From Phaeosaccion multiseriatum (Eukaryota; Ochrophyta, other classes), in assembly GCA_965112735.1 (NCBI GenBank), contig OZ218956.1, positions 992,001 to 1,056,000 on the forward strand: a DNA stretch of 64,000 bases. The letters run 5' to 3'. The notes beneath the pieces are model-generated. The model was not told the DNA's origin. It saw only the letters and a program-made list of their open reading frames with translations, and ran no database searches. Positions within the stretch are counted from its first letter, which is position 1; each line of letters starts with the position of its first letter. Positions 46,295 through 56,945 of the stretch are shown piece by piece. The translations under genes and the position numbers were made by a program.

Positions 46295-47763
46295 TCATGC
46301 GAGCCTCAGCTGGGCGGGGCTGTTGGTGTTGCTGCTGCGCTGAACCGCCATGCCCACGTCATGGCCTGGAGCCGTCGCAACGAACGGATTCGACTGTTGT
46401 AGCGCAGGGAGCAGAGGCAGCAGTGGGGTGTGTAGGATGATGATGGAGGGTGAGATATAGAAGAGTCCCACTCCCGTGGGGCAATAGACGACACACAGAG
46501 AGAGAGAGTACTGGCACACGCAAGCAAGCTCCCTCAGACCACCACATCCACACCACGCCTGCACACGACACATGGGGTTCACGCGCCAGCCGCTCCAACG
46601 GCGCAGCCTGAAGAACCGCAGTCAAGCACTCAGTAACCTCAATCAATTCCCGGACTCACACCCGCCCCAGCCGCCTCTCACCCGAAGGTACTCGCGCACG
46701 TCCTCGCCGCACTCGAGCAGCAGCCGCCGCATATAGCTCAGCAGGCCTCCGAGCGCCCTGTCCCCGCGGCCCCCGTCCCTCCGCACTTGCGGCTCGCCGA
46801 ACTCCGGCACCACGACCACGTTGTGGGGCATGTGCCGCATCTTGCGTGGTGTGTCATCGACCATGAGTGTGTTGGCGGCGCCGAAGCCGAAGCCTACAGT
46901 ACCTCGGGCTTTCCAGATGCGGTCAATGTCGCGCATGGTGTCCCAGTGGTTCGTTCCCGACGGGTCTGGGCGGTTGTACTCTCGATCGTACACCTCCACA
47001 GCAGCGATTTCCGCCGACTCGATATGCCCTCCTCCACCCTTACCGCCTTTCTTCCTGCCACTGCTCTCCCCAGGTGCCTTTCTGCGCTGGATCTGCTCCA
47101 CCATGTAGCTGACTGCGGGCTGCGCGTTGGATCCCCGCATGCTCGTATACATGGCCACCTCCACTCGGGGGTGCGCAGTCAGCAGCTCCAGCAGCTCCAC
47201 AGCGTGCGGCCGGAAGTGGTAGTGAAAGGTGGCGTGCTCAAAGGCGGCGGGGCAATTGGGTAAGCCTTTCTTATCTCGATAGAGCAAAGTGCCATTCATG
47301 TCAACCAGCACGAGCAGCGGCGACGGGGCAGGCGGTGTAGGCGGGGTTGGGGAGAGGCCTCGGAATTGCCCCAAGTTTGCCAGAGCCTCAGTAGGCTGCA
47401 CGACCGTGGACATACCCTCGCTGACCAAAGAGGCCCAACAATTGGACGAGAAGAGAAAGGAGAGAGGTAGCACAACGGATGGAGTGAGCCAAGAAGAAAA
47501 AACAAGTGGAGACAAGATGCTCAGCCCCTCCCTGAGCTATTCTCTCCAGACCCATTTGAGGGGGGGAAACCTTCCCTCCTCCCGTACCTGCTAATCGTCA
47601 CCTCATGAGGCATGACGCCCTCCGCTGCGGCGAACCTCAGCAGGCAGGTTGCGAGCTCCCACTCGGCGTCCTCCTCCTCCTCCGCTTGCAGCCCCCTTTC
47701 CCCTTCCTCTCTGAGACCAGCCGCAGTACCATGCCTGCTCGCTTCGTGCGGCAGCGGCGACAT
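46295..47763 (-). CDS. FCP1/NIF-type HAD phosphatase
   Basis: Exons in transcription order 47763-47588, 47420-46682, 46607-46572, 46393-46295; 349 residues. Start is the ATG at 47763; exon 3 (12 codons) and its weak donor are the least certain. After a helical N-terminus and a Pro-rich linker, the HAD domain begins with LVLVDMNGTLL, the DxDx(T/V) motif I with Asn replacing the second Asp. HFRPHAVELLELL and VAMYTSMRG (motif II Thr/Ser region) follow, then VYDREYN, a Trp-rich IDRIWKARG, and NTLMVDDTPRKM (motif III Asp-Asp), as in FCP1/SCP and NIF-like phosphatases. FCP1-type enzymes dephosphorylate the RNA polymerase II C-terminal domain; plant and protist members with DLNG/DMNG variants are poorly studied. 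No BRCT domain or signal peptide is seen. Confidence 0.75.
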
Positions 47764-47923
47764 GCTTGTTACTACTCTACCAACCTTTCCATAAACTCTG
47801 GTGCCATCTGCAGATGATGGATGATGAACAGATGAAGGGGATGATACCAGAGGGAACAAAAAACAACTCCCCCTCCCAGCTGGCGATGGCTACAGGGGAG
47901 GGAGGCTCGGCCGACAGCCCGCT
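47764..47923. promoter_or_regulatory. divergent promoter, HAD phosphatase / glycosyltransferase-like
   Basis: The 160 bp between divergent start codons contain a tandem GATGGATGATGAACAGATGA stretch (about 47815-47835) and an A-run (AAAAAACAA near 47855). No TATA box is evident. Confidence 0.4.
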
Positions 47924-49897
47924 ATGAGAGGAAATCAGCCCCCAACGGCGTGGCTACTACTTTTGCTGCTGTTCTCTATATCGAGGAGCTGCCTCAGTGA
48001 GAGAGAGTGCAATTTCATTCAATCTAGAATCACCGTCGTTTATGGTAAGTTGGGTGGCTCGGGACGAAGAAAAGGGGGAAAGGCGTCGGGAGGAGGAGGA
48101 GAGGGAAGGACTGGTTGCGCAAAGATGATGGCTTTGTCTTGTTTAGGGACCGTCCTCACGGAAACTGAGGGAGGCGTTGGTGGGGAGAAAAGGGAGGGTG
48201 GGAAGGAGGGAGGCAAAGGGAGAGAGAAGGGATTGAGAGGTGAGTATCCCTCATTTTTCTCCTCGGCTGGGCACACTTGTGGTGCTGACACCCTTCTATA
48301 CGCTATGGCTCTGACCCACTCCTAGGTGCGCTAGTATGGCCGGACCATGACTGGGCTGCATTAATTGCTGGTCAACTGGGAGACCTGAATGCATCTGGTC
48401 TCGTGGGAGACCCGCGGCTATCTTCCCTCAATGTCGTACTCTCCATCCCTGAATCCCACGGGGACATGACGGAGGCCGATCTCGAGGAGCTGCTCGCCAG
48501 CGCCATATCTTTGGTGGAGCGTGAGTTGCCTTCAGCGTCTATCTTCGCGTTCGGGCATAATGCATTCGAGTTCCCGGCTCTACATTTGTTGTGGTCTATA
48601 GCTCACAGTCTGACTGAAGAAGAAGCGCAGCAAAACTCCATGTTGTACTTCCACTCCAAGGGAATGGTTCACCATCGACATGACCAGGCGGCGCGACTGG
48701 ACATTGAGAAGCAGCTGTCCTCCTTGACAATCAACGCATGGCAGCAAGTGGTGAATTTGATGGAAGAACGCCCGGCCTTGACGAGGGTTGGCCTGTACCC
48801 AACTCAACACGGGTCCATGTGGTTTAATTTCTTCTGGGCCAGAGCTTCCTACATTCAACATCTTCAGGAGCCGCTAAAAACCACTTACCGTTACTATTTT
48901 GAGCACTGGCTAGGGCTCACCGTGGAGTTAGACCCCCCCCTCACCCAAACGGATATTTACGGGGGGTCTTGTGATACATGCCTTGGTCTCATCTGCAGCA
49001 AGAACCATTCGGTACTGGGTCAACTGTCATGGAGGTACGTGCGGAGGTTCGATATGGACCATCCTCGAATCATGCACTAGCTCTAACCTTGTACGGCGAT
49101 CAAGACGGAAATGAAGTGCTTTTATCGTAGGAACGATTATCTGTGAACTTAGTGTACAATAGCCGTGGCTTTGTCTGTCATTGATGCCTCTGCTGTAAGA
49201 GACAACGCGGATACAGTAAAACAGCCTGATGAGTTGTGTGTGTGGTGGTGTGCCTTTTATCTGTGTGTAAGACATGTGTCTCACACTAACTTCCCAAATT
49301 GTCTCAAACTAACTTCCAAAGTTATGTCCCCTTTTTTCCAGACCTATGGATATCCCTGAGCCTGCTCTATGGGGGTCTATGATGGCGGCTGACTGCAGCC
49401 CTATTGATGAATTCCCAAAGCTGTACCAAATGGAAACGACTGTCGAGGCACTGCTCGACTTCGGATTAGGTAAGTGGTGGTACAAGAGTTATTTTCCTCC
49501 ATGGGAATGAAGTTGGTCTGGAGACATCACTGGCCTTGTGGTAGTGGTCCTCTGTGTGTGTGTGGGGGGGGGGGGGGTGGTTTGCGTGTATGTTTCTTAT
49601 TTTGCCTCCTTGCCCTTATGAAGCGTCACTCGGAATGGCCTAACTCCCGTCCGTATTGTATCTCCTCGCCTTCTGACTTGCGCCTCTTCAGACGATGACA
49701 ACGTTTGGCGCATCAACGTGAAGCGACAAGAACGTGACGGAGGCATCGCTATATACCGCGAGACTGCCAACAGTATCTATTATCTTTTTCCTGAGCTGGT
49801 GGAGAGGATGTTGGGCAATGCTGAAAACGCACTGGCGGCAGAGGCTTTGATGAGCTTTCTCACAAGCACACCGCCAAGGGATAATAGTAGCAGTTAG
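47924..49897 (+). CDS. secreted/Golgi glycosyltransferase-like protein
   Basis: Exons 47924-48044, 48147-48239, 48326-49034, 49342-49469, 49692-49897; 418 residues. Exon 2 (a Gly/Lys-rich insert) is phase-neutral and could be skipped. The N-terminus (PPTAWLLLLLLFSISRSCLS) is a signal peptide or anchor. The core has paired-strand motifs seen in a widespread group of uncharacterised eukaryotic, bacterial and giant-virus transferases: MLYFHSKGM, then a Trp/Asn region, VGLYPTQHGSMWFNFFWARASYIQHL, a Pro, then YYFEHWLG and a small Cys cluster (GGSCDTCLGL). The NFFWA...ExWLG arrangement is typical of GT-A-like enzymes that read sugar-nucleotide. I infer a glycan transferase in ER/Golgi. A shorter reading ends at 49080 with no splice at 49034. 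It ends tail-to-tail with the kinase-methyltransferase gene. Confidence 0.58.
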
Positions 49898-50079
49898 CAC
49901 GTTCTTTCCTGTTCTCAATCCTCCTTCCGCCGGCAGGCTGTTCTCCCTCCGCCGCAGTTCCTTGTACCTCTGGTACGGCGAGTTGACTAGGCTGCACCCA
50001 GAACAGCTCCATACGCAGGACATATCGTAGTGTCTTTACATTTTTCATTATTCTTCTTACTACAACTTCGTATAATATG

Positions 50080-50130
50080 TATAAACAACTCACTGTAGTT
50101 GTATAAACCACTCACTGTAGTTGTTCTGGT
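50080..50130. repeat. short direct repeat spanning the 3' end of the fusion gene
   Basis: ACTCACTGTAGTTGTATAAACC is followed by ACTCACTGTAGTTGT at 21-base spacing. In the reverse-strand gene one copy encodes NNYSE and the second supplies LQ-stop, so the duplication overlaps the stop codon and has slightly altered the C-terminus. Confidence 0.8.
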
Positions 50131-52134
50131 CGATGGTTTCGGCGCCGTCGTTGAGAAAGTACCGTCCGCCGTGGACGGCGAGCAACACCCGGCGGGTCGG
50201 GGTGACGGCACCCAGGTCGATTACGGAGGGGAAGATGGACTGTAACACCTGCAAGAGGACAGAGTAGTATGATGAGCGGACATTGTTCGAAAGCGATTGT
50301 ACGACCTAACTCGCTTCCCCAGAAATCAACCTCCCTCCCAATAGTATGATTGAGCTGATGCATGGTGACGCACTCACCCGAACGAACTCGGCGTAGGTGT
50401 AAGGGCTGTCGCCGCGCTCCCAACCCTCCGTGTGTGCGAAGGTCTGAATGGCTGAGTCTGTCGGGTCGATCCACTCGATGAAGAGCGCCTTTCGCGCTTT
50501 TGCTGCTAGCTTCCCGATGGCCTGCGCCAGACTGCCCGAGCCCTCGGAGCAGTTAAAGATCCAGTGCACTAAGGCCAGCGCGACAACCACGTCCGCGCCG
50601 TGCTCCAGCTCCTCCAGCTTGCGGTTATCGACGTGCAGCCTGCCTGTCAGGGGCTCGCCCAAGTGGGAAATGGCGGCTTCGACATTCCTGTGGGCGGACA
50701 AACAGGTGGACGAAACAGAGCAACCGTCGCGTGAGCTGATGGACCTGAAGAGGGGGGATCAGCCGTCCGATAAAGCATGACATTTCTCTCATCCAACCAA
50801 GCCCCCTTCGCGGGTCAGTGTACTTCCGCCCCGCCCCGCCCATTTTCTGTTGCTCACGTACGTGGTATAGGTAGGGTCCATGTCCAACAGTGTGGCCTCG
50901 CGGGCGCCATACCGCAGCGCGCTGAAGCAAAAGTAGCCGTGATTGCCCCCGATGTCCAGCAGCGACAAGCCCCGTACGTGCTTCTTGAGAATGGGATCGA
51001 TGAGAGCGCTTTTGGTCTGGATGCCCTCAGACATGGCCTTTAGTCCAAATTCGAACGCATGTCCCTCGGTGACATCTTCCCCTGCTCCTGCACTGCCCGC
51101 AGTCTCCTCGTTTAAAACAAGCCGTCTTTGTGCCACCTGGAAGGCCTGGTAGCCGTGAAACTCGACGAAAGGCAGCCCGTCGGGTGTTTCAAAGCGTTCA
51201 AACTGCGCCCCCGGTGCATACATGTTGGGTTGTCGGCAGAGTGCACTTCTCACCTCGTTCCCCACCCCCCTGCCCGCTATTGCTCCGCCTGCTCCTGCGC
51301 CTGTCGGCGGTTGCAAAGACTCCAACTGCTCAAGGAGAGCGTCAAGCTCGTCAGTAGACCACTGCCTCGGTATCCACCGGTCGTCTTCCTCCACCATTCT
51401 CTCGTCCACCATTGCGGAGACCACGGGCGCCAGCCACCTCGTGTCCAGCCTCGCAAACACCGTCAACATCGTCTGCAGCACCAAACCGGCGCTGTACACA
51501 TCACTGGGGCCGTGAGGGTGGGCATAGCCGCCGTTCAACACTCTCGGTGGGGGGAACATGGGCGCGACTAAGGGAGACATTGCCCACGTGAAATCCACCA
51601 GGATGAGTCTATGATGCCGCTCCTCCACATTCCCCACCGCTGCTTCTCCCAGTTCCGTTGGGGTGGTCACGATAAAGTTGGCTGCACGAACGTCTCTGTG
51701 AATGATGGACGAGCTCCGAAGCGCTCTGAGTATGCCTAGCATGTCCCTGACGATCCGTCGGTACTCCTCTTGCTCGCGAATGGTACTCACATGCACGACC
51801 AAGTCCACCCCTTCCACGTACTCTGTCAGACACACGGACGCCTTGGACAAGGCGTGGGCGGGGAGCAAGTAGTAGGCTCGCGGGAAGAAGGGAGGGATAC
51901 CACTGCTGCTGCTGCTGCTGCTGCTGCTATCGATCGAGGCACTGTCACTTTCCAGCATGAATAAGTGCACACACTCCACAACGGCAGCGTCGTACCCCTT
52001 CTCGGGCCAGTCAATCCTGCTGGTGCGCGCCTGAAAGGGTATAGACAGAGAGGCGGTACTCGCCATATTAGGAAGGAAATTAGGTGGGGGGGGGAAGAGA
52101 GGGAAGGGACCATACCAAGGCCACTGTCGCCCCC

Positions 52135-52178
<44 letters not shown>

Positions 52179-52518
52179 CGGCACCCACCTTGAAAGACTT
52201 GAACTTGTCGGTGCACGGGGCCTCGCTGTCTTGTAGCTCGACCTGGAAGGTCCGCGACGTACCCCCCACCACTTCTGTCCAATCTGTGTCCTCCAGTGCT
52301 ATTCCACAGCTGGCAAGCTCCGTGGTCAAGGGATTGGTCGTTGGGAGGTAGCTGAGCGCCCTGATGCTGGCCATGTGCGCCCAGGGAAGCACAGCAGCTC
52401 CATCCGCGTCCCCATGCTGATCATCTCCATCTGCCGCTACTGCTGCCGCTACTGCGGCCGCTGCCGGCCCCCGAGAGACGACGCCTCCAAGCAGAAGCAG
52501 GAGAGTCAACAAGAACAT
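50090..52518 (-). CDS. secretory kinase-fold / SAM-methyltransferase fusion (WbdD-like combination)
   Basis: Exons in transcription order 52518-52189, 52030-50862, 50687-50378, 50248-50090; 655 residues. MFLLTLLLLLGGVVS is a signal peptide. The kinase fold follows: a Gly loop-like VVGGTSRTFQV (83-93), candidate Lys near 105-110, a Glu in VVECVHLFML (alpha-C), catalytic loop IIHRDVRAANF (Asp223, Asn228), VDFTWA in place of DFG (Asp256 kept), and SDVYSAGL (subdomain IX). A Gly/Ala linker leads to a class I methyltransferase: LLDIGGNHGYF (motif I, about 467-477), ATLLDMDP (motif II), GADVVVALALVHWIF (motif IV region) and ALFIEWIDP. Bacterial WbdD joins the same two activities in the opposite order and caps O-antigen with methyl-phosphate. 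Here the signal peptide puts both domains in the ER/Golgi lumen. Its glycosyltransferase neighbours suggest a glycan substrate; that is inference. Confidence 0.82.
51901..51929 (-). repeat. AGC tract encoding polyserine
   Basis: A GCT/AGC triplet run encodes about nine serines in a loop between alpha-C and the catalytic loop of the kinase-fold domain, an insertion absent from compact kinases. Confidence 0.85.
52136..52179 (-). repeat. (GA)n tract in an intron
   Basis: A GA run (CT on the coding strand) lies in intron 1 of the kinase-methyltransferase gene, starting ten bases after the donor. Confidence 0.88.
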
Positions 52519-52743
52519 GCCCTGCCACTCTGTGGTGAGCGTTATGAAAGAGAATGGAATGAGCCGGTGAGTAGATCTTATTGACTTAATAGGAATCACC
52601 GGTGAGATTGAATACGCACATTGGTGATACAAGTTTACTCACAACTTATTTTATATCATTATTTACCTCACCCCCTCTATCCCCTCGTCCCCTCATAATG
52701 TCCCCCTCTCCGTACCGTCTAATAGTCCTTTAAAAGTGTGCTG
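52519..52743. promoter_or_regulatory. divergent promoter, kinase-methyltransferase / glycosyltransferase
   Basis: The 225 bp between divergent starts are clearly A/T-rich (TTTATATCATTATTTA at about 52650-52665), unlike the GC-rich surroundings, followed by a CCCCTC-rich block. A shared promoter would co-express two putative glycan enzymes. No known element is identified. Confidence 0.5.
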
Positions 52744-54051
52744 ATGCGTGCGATTAGCCCCGTCGTGATGCTAATCATAACCTTTCCTTTTTCTGAAGTG
52801 GTATCTGCCTTGTCGACGCCTTCGACAACAGAGATGGAGGAGGAGCAGCCGAGTCCTAAGCAGCTTCTCGAAGAGTGGTATGGGGAGGAGGGGGAGAATA
52901 AGGAGCGGCGGGACTTGGAATGCGGGCAGAGTGGGAAAGAGGAGCAGCAGCTGCCGGGAGGCTTGGGCGCGAACCTGCCAGGAGGCTTCGAGAGTGTTTA
53001 CATCCTCTTTAAAGGCAGCCTCTTTGAGGAAACTTCCTACGGGATCCAAGAGCTGCTTGCCACAGAAGGTGTCGTGGCGTACGTTTCCAGCATGACCGAA
53101 GACTACGTATGGGAAGCGGGCATGCTAGACCCGTCCGCACTCTTTATACTCCTGGGTTGGATTCATGACTTTCCAGTAAAGCCGCTACGTTTCAAGTATG
53201 TCCTGATTCAGATGGAGCAAACGCAGAGCAATTGGTTCATTCAAGCGCCCTACCAAAAGGCAATGAGAGACGCGCTTGCCATTTGGGACTACAGCCCCGT
53301 GGCAGTCCAGCTGGAGCGGGAAGCGGGCCTCTATGCGTTCGAGATTGGAATGCCCATAGACTCAGCGTACCTCAGTGTTCCATACGCGTTCACTGATGTG
53401 TCCAAACCAGTGCCTGATGAGCTTCGGGTGATCGATGTGCTGTGGTATGGAGTAAATACCGAGCGACGGGAGGAGTTCTTCCAGCTCATGCAGGCGACTT
53501 GCAAAGAGCACGGGTATGGTACAGTGTATAGGCACGTCAACCTTTATGGCTCAGGGAGGGACGAAGTTGTTACTTTGAGCAAGGTCGTGCTGAACATTCA
53601 CGCTTTCTGTGACTACTTGCAACTCGAGGTCCACCGGCTTCACTACCTCCTCTCGATGGGCAAGGTAGTGGTCAGCGAGAGAGGGGATGACCCCGAGCTA
53701 GAGAAGCTGTACGAGGGAGCCGTCGTCTTTTCTGATCTGGAGGACATGCCCCGAATCGCTGGGGACCTCATTCAAAACTCAACATGGCGATGGGAGATTG
53801 AAGGAAAGGCGAGGGCCTTGGCGGAGAAGCTTCAAGGCGAGGGCAGTACCCTGGTGCAGGCGTGGAGGAGCACGATGGAGCTGGCGGGATACGTAGATGA
53901 GCACGGAGTCTTTCCCAACGGCCGAGCCGCTCAGGGGCAGCAAGAGAGTGAGGAAGATTCAAGAATAGTCGTTCTACCGTCGCTGGAGCTCAAGAGGGAA
54001 GACTTTACGCATCTGTCGCAGCTGAAACAGAGACTGACAAGTGGACACTGA
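52744..54051 (+). CDS. secreted/Golgi glycosyltransferase, GT-B-like
   Basis: Single exon, 435 residues from ATG 52744. MRAISPVVMLIITFPFSEVVSAL is a signal peptide or anchor. An acidic linker to about residue 75 precedes VYILFKGSLFEETSYGI, YVLIQMEQTQSNWF, DALAIWDYSP and a RVIDVLWYGVNTERREEFF strand start, giving two Rossmann-like halves. The C-terminal part has SKVVLNIHAF, an Arg-His-His-Leu region, LLSMGKVVVSERGDDPELEKLY and AVVFSDLEDMP, the nucleotide-binding signature of GT-B enzymes (Glyco_trans_1_2/CgeB-like). Sugar and acceptor are unknown. It starts head-to-head with the kinase-methyltransferase gene and has a homologue at 57096. A second downstream exon set at 54213 is treated as a separate small gene. 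Confidence 0.68.
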   Translation: MRAISPVVMLIITFPFSEVVSALSTPSTTEMEEEQPSPKQLLEEWYGEEGENKERRDLECGQSGKEEQQLPGGLGANLPGGFESVYILFKGSLFEETSYGIQELLATEGVVAYVSSMTEDYVWEAGMLDPSALFILLGWIHDFPVKPLRFKYVLIQMEQTQSNWFIQAPYQKAMRDALAIWDYSPVAVQLEREAGLYAFEIGMPIDSAYLSVPYAFTDVSKPVPDELRVIDVLWYGVNTERREEFFQLMQATCKEHGYGTVYRHVNLYGSGRDEVVTLSKVVLNIHAFCDYLQLEVHRLHYLLSMGKVVVSERGDDPELEKLYEGAVVFSDLEDMPRIAGDLIQNSTWRWEIEGKARALAEKLQGEGSTLVQAWRSTMELAGYVDEHGVFPNGRAAQGQQESEEDSRIVVLPSLELKREDFTHLSQLKQRLTSGH

Positions 54052-54212
54052 CAAGGCGGCAGGGAGGAAAGCAACACTGACAACGACAGCAGCGCGCGGA
54101 AGAGCCAAGCAGAGAGGGGATGCGGGAGAAGGAGCCTCTCTCTTGGCGAGCTGAATGAGCAAGGTTCCGTGGAAGGCCTTGAAGAGATTGAGACTGTGTC
54201 GAAGGGGAGAAG

Positions 54213-55092
54213 ATGCTGAACCCCAGCGAAACGCTGGAACTTGGAAAGGTCCGGCTGAGGAAGCAGAGTTTCAGCCCGTCACAGGTTTCTGCTCACCACC
54301 ATCTGAAGAGGCATGGGCTACTTGACGCACCGCGGCCGGGGGGCGGGGGGCGGCAAAGGGTGGCTGGTGAGAACAGTAGCGAAGGGCCACAGCCATGCCG
54401 CAGCGTCCACTCAACCTCTGAGCGTGGGTACCTTGGTGCGAGGGTATGAGTGAAAGATGGCAGTGGCGGGATGGCCCCTGCCACTTGCGCAGCAACGCTC
54501 GCACGCGCGGGCATCAACGTGGAGTCAGATAGCTCTGCGCAGCGCAGGTCCTGGGGCCTGGTTCAGGGCTCGACCCAAAGCATCATCAACTGGCAGTCTG
54601 CCCCTGCCCCCTGCCGATCCGCAGGCGGCTATGCCACTACGGCAGCTATAGGGTTGGTGCGTCGTTCAGTGAGCCATAGCACACGCACCCGTCCATCCTC
54701 TTGCCCCCCCCCTCCCTCACTCACTCACTCACTCACTCCACTCTCACTGAACCACTCACTCAATGGCCCGCTCGGTATCTCCTGCCTCCCCCCCCCAGGT
54801 GTTCGCCGGGTACCTCTCCGTGGACAAAGTGAGTAGACTTCACGTCCGGAGAGAGGCCCAGGCAGAGCAAAGGCGCAGGCTTGCTCCTGCTGCTGCAGCG
54901 TCCCTGTCAGGCTCGTAACGGGCGGCCTGCGAGACTCTCGAAAAGCACTGACTGAGTCGGAGGAAGAGAACCTGCTCTCACATCTAGGTGCTGCTGATTG
55001 CGAGGCGTAGTTGCACGATGCTAGCAGCATGGGCTACGCTGGTGGCCCGCTTGAAAAAGGAGCGCGCGCGGTACAGGAGAACTATACGATAG
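54213..55092 (+). CDS. small hypothetical protein, possibly membrane associated
   Basis: Tentative exons 54213-54366, 54451-54656, 54799-54828, 54988-55092, in phase, giving 164 residues. The first half is polar and basic. The second half has two moderately hydrophobic stretches (GGYATTAAIGLVFAGYL and TMLAAWATLVARL) and a basic end (KKERARYRRTIR). No family is recognised. Exon 3 is only ten codons and the acceptor at 54450 is weak, so this could be non-coding or a fragment. Confidence 0.36.
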
Positions 55093-55305
55093 CCGGCCAA
55101 GCATGAGCGAGCTCTCTTTACGGCCGGCAGCAGGGCCTCACGATGCAAGGAACTGGAATTTCTTTCACCGTACTCTGCGCGTTTTAGTAAGCAATCACCC
55201 CTCCCTGAAGGTGAACCATGCCCCTGTGATTAAGTCCAAGACGAGTGTGTGAGTCAGGTGGCGCTTGCGATCTTGTGGGAATTCACCCCTTCTATTTATC
55301 AGAGC

Positions 55306-56945
55306 CTAGGTCTTGGCATCGCTCTTCGCCACGGCGTGGTTTGCCTCGTACTGCTGCTCTGTGCGCATAGCGATACATGAACTTTGTAGGTCCGCGTCCA
55401 CTACTACTGCTGCTGCTGCTGGTGCTGGTGCTGCTGTTGCTGCTGCCTCGTCATCCCGCCGCCGCTGGTCCATCTTCTCTCGTCCACCAGCGCTCTGTTG
55501 CCGTGAACGCTTTCTCTCTTTCCGCAGCTCTCGAACTCTGGTCGCATTCGTCGCCAAGGCCATGAGCAGCAGCAGTAGCAGGCGCGGGGTACAGGAAGGA
55601 TTAGTCTTTGTAGTCTGCTTCGATGTTGTAGCCCTACGACATTGTTCCCTTCCACCTACCTGTCCATGTCTGTGCCGGCCTTGCCCAGCGCATCCCGTCG
55701 CTCCTTCCTCCGCTCAGTGTCAGGCACCATCACCAGCTCCATGTTGTTCTAAAGCAAGAGTGGGGATGCCAACGGAGAGGTGGAGAGGGGAAAGCAACGC
55801 AGAGGAAGCAGCAAAGCAAGGGTAAGCACAAGCGCAGAGACGTTGAGTGGCGAACTCGACGGGAACTGGCCGCTGGCGCCGGCATTGGAACACCGCAGTG
55901 CTTACCCTCTTCGCGTTCAGCAGGATGCGCTGTGCCGTTGTCTGCTCAACCCCCGCGGGGAGGGGATAGGACATGACAGAGCAGTAGGATGAGCTTACGT
56001 CAGAAGTGGGGAAGGACCAGTCTTGATGAGTAAAAAGGAGGGATATTGGGAATACTCTGAGAGCATATAAAAGAAAAATTGACGCAAGCCTCCATCCAAA
56101 AGCCCCATGAGCGTGTGCGCACCGCATGGTATGATACGCAGCGCCGAACCCCCGCACACACGAGCAGCTTGTAGCAGGTCAAGCACGGAGGCCGCGTGAT
56201 GTAAAAAGTCGAGCCTTCGAGTTTGATCCCTGTGTATTCGATAAACGGCCGCAGAGCGTGGAAAGAATGAGACCACGACCTCTCACCCTCAACACAACGG
56301 GGAGCTGGGACAAGGCCTACGTATCGATTCATCGAGCTGGGGTGATTGCTCTCATCCACTAACCGTGTCGAGCGCAGTAGCTGACGGCATTGGCCTCGGC
56401 GTGGCAATCCGAGGTGCGGCCGCCGAAGATGGGCGAGTTGATGGCGTTGAGTATGATGCGCGCACCTGAGCCTGCTTCGTCCTGGGGCACGGCGCTTCCT
56501 CCCCCTATATCTGTACCCTGAGTCACGACACAGCCCATGCTTCCCTCCTTGCTGCGGCGTGCACCAAGCAAAGTAGAAAGCAGAGCACATCGCGACATAT
56601 AGAGGGGATAGAGAGGACTTCATCAGGCAAAGGGACAAAGAGGGGGGAGGAGGGCGCCACGCAAGCCTTACCACACGCTGTTCCGAGCCATAAGATAGGC
56701 GAGGTCTAGGTAGTTCTCGTCCACACTGTTGCGAGAAGGCACAAGATGCAAGGCAAAGAAAGGAGGAATGTGAGGACAAAGGGAGGGAGGGCAGGACGAC
56801 CCCCCCCTTTTCTTTTTTTTTACCTTTCGCCTGGTGTCCACTTCCAGTCGAACGTGGAGAGGGACCGTACATCCAGAGGTTTGAAAGACCCCGCAAAGGG
56901 GCCATTGTTCTTGTGCTCTTCTCGCGGTGACTCCGAGTCCTCCAT
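55306..56945 (-). CDS. dCMP/cytidine deaminase family protein
   Basis: Exons in transcription order 56945-56824, 56725-56672, 56551-56364, 56229-56123, 55941-55906, 55748-55660, 55537-55306; 275 residues. The core has YLDLAYLMARNSVCKEGSMG (helix plus Cys), GARIILNAINSP, then the zinc site SDCHAEANAVSYCARHG (His-x-Glu, catalytic Glu) and TRPPCLTCYKLLVCAGVRR (Pro-Cys-x2-Cys). These are the hallmarks of the deoxycytidylate/cytidine deaminase superfamily. TTAQRILLNAKRNNMELVMV then supplies the final helix and strand. dCMP deaminase makes dUMP for thymidylate synthesis; tRNA- and riboflavin-type deaminases share the fold. The last about 80 residues are a basic, Ala-rich tail (RELRKERKRSRQQ, poly-Ala) outside the usual domain and could be a nuclear signal. 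No secretion signal, so it does not fit the flanking glycan genes. Confidence 0.8.

Noticed and set aside
49960-50150. CRISPR-like or terminal-inverted-repeat signal from the short direct repeats
   Set aside because: Only two copies without spacers of constant length, in a eukaryotic gene end; simple tandem duplication explains it.
55994-56276. Alternative end of the deaminase by reading straight through to 56000
   Set aside because: The read-through gives an unrelated hydrophobic tail, whereas splicing 56123 to 55941 yields the expected final helix and strand of the deaminase fold and stays in phase through two more exons.
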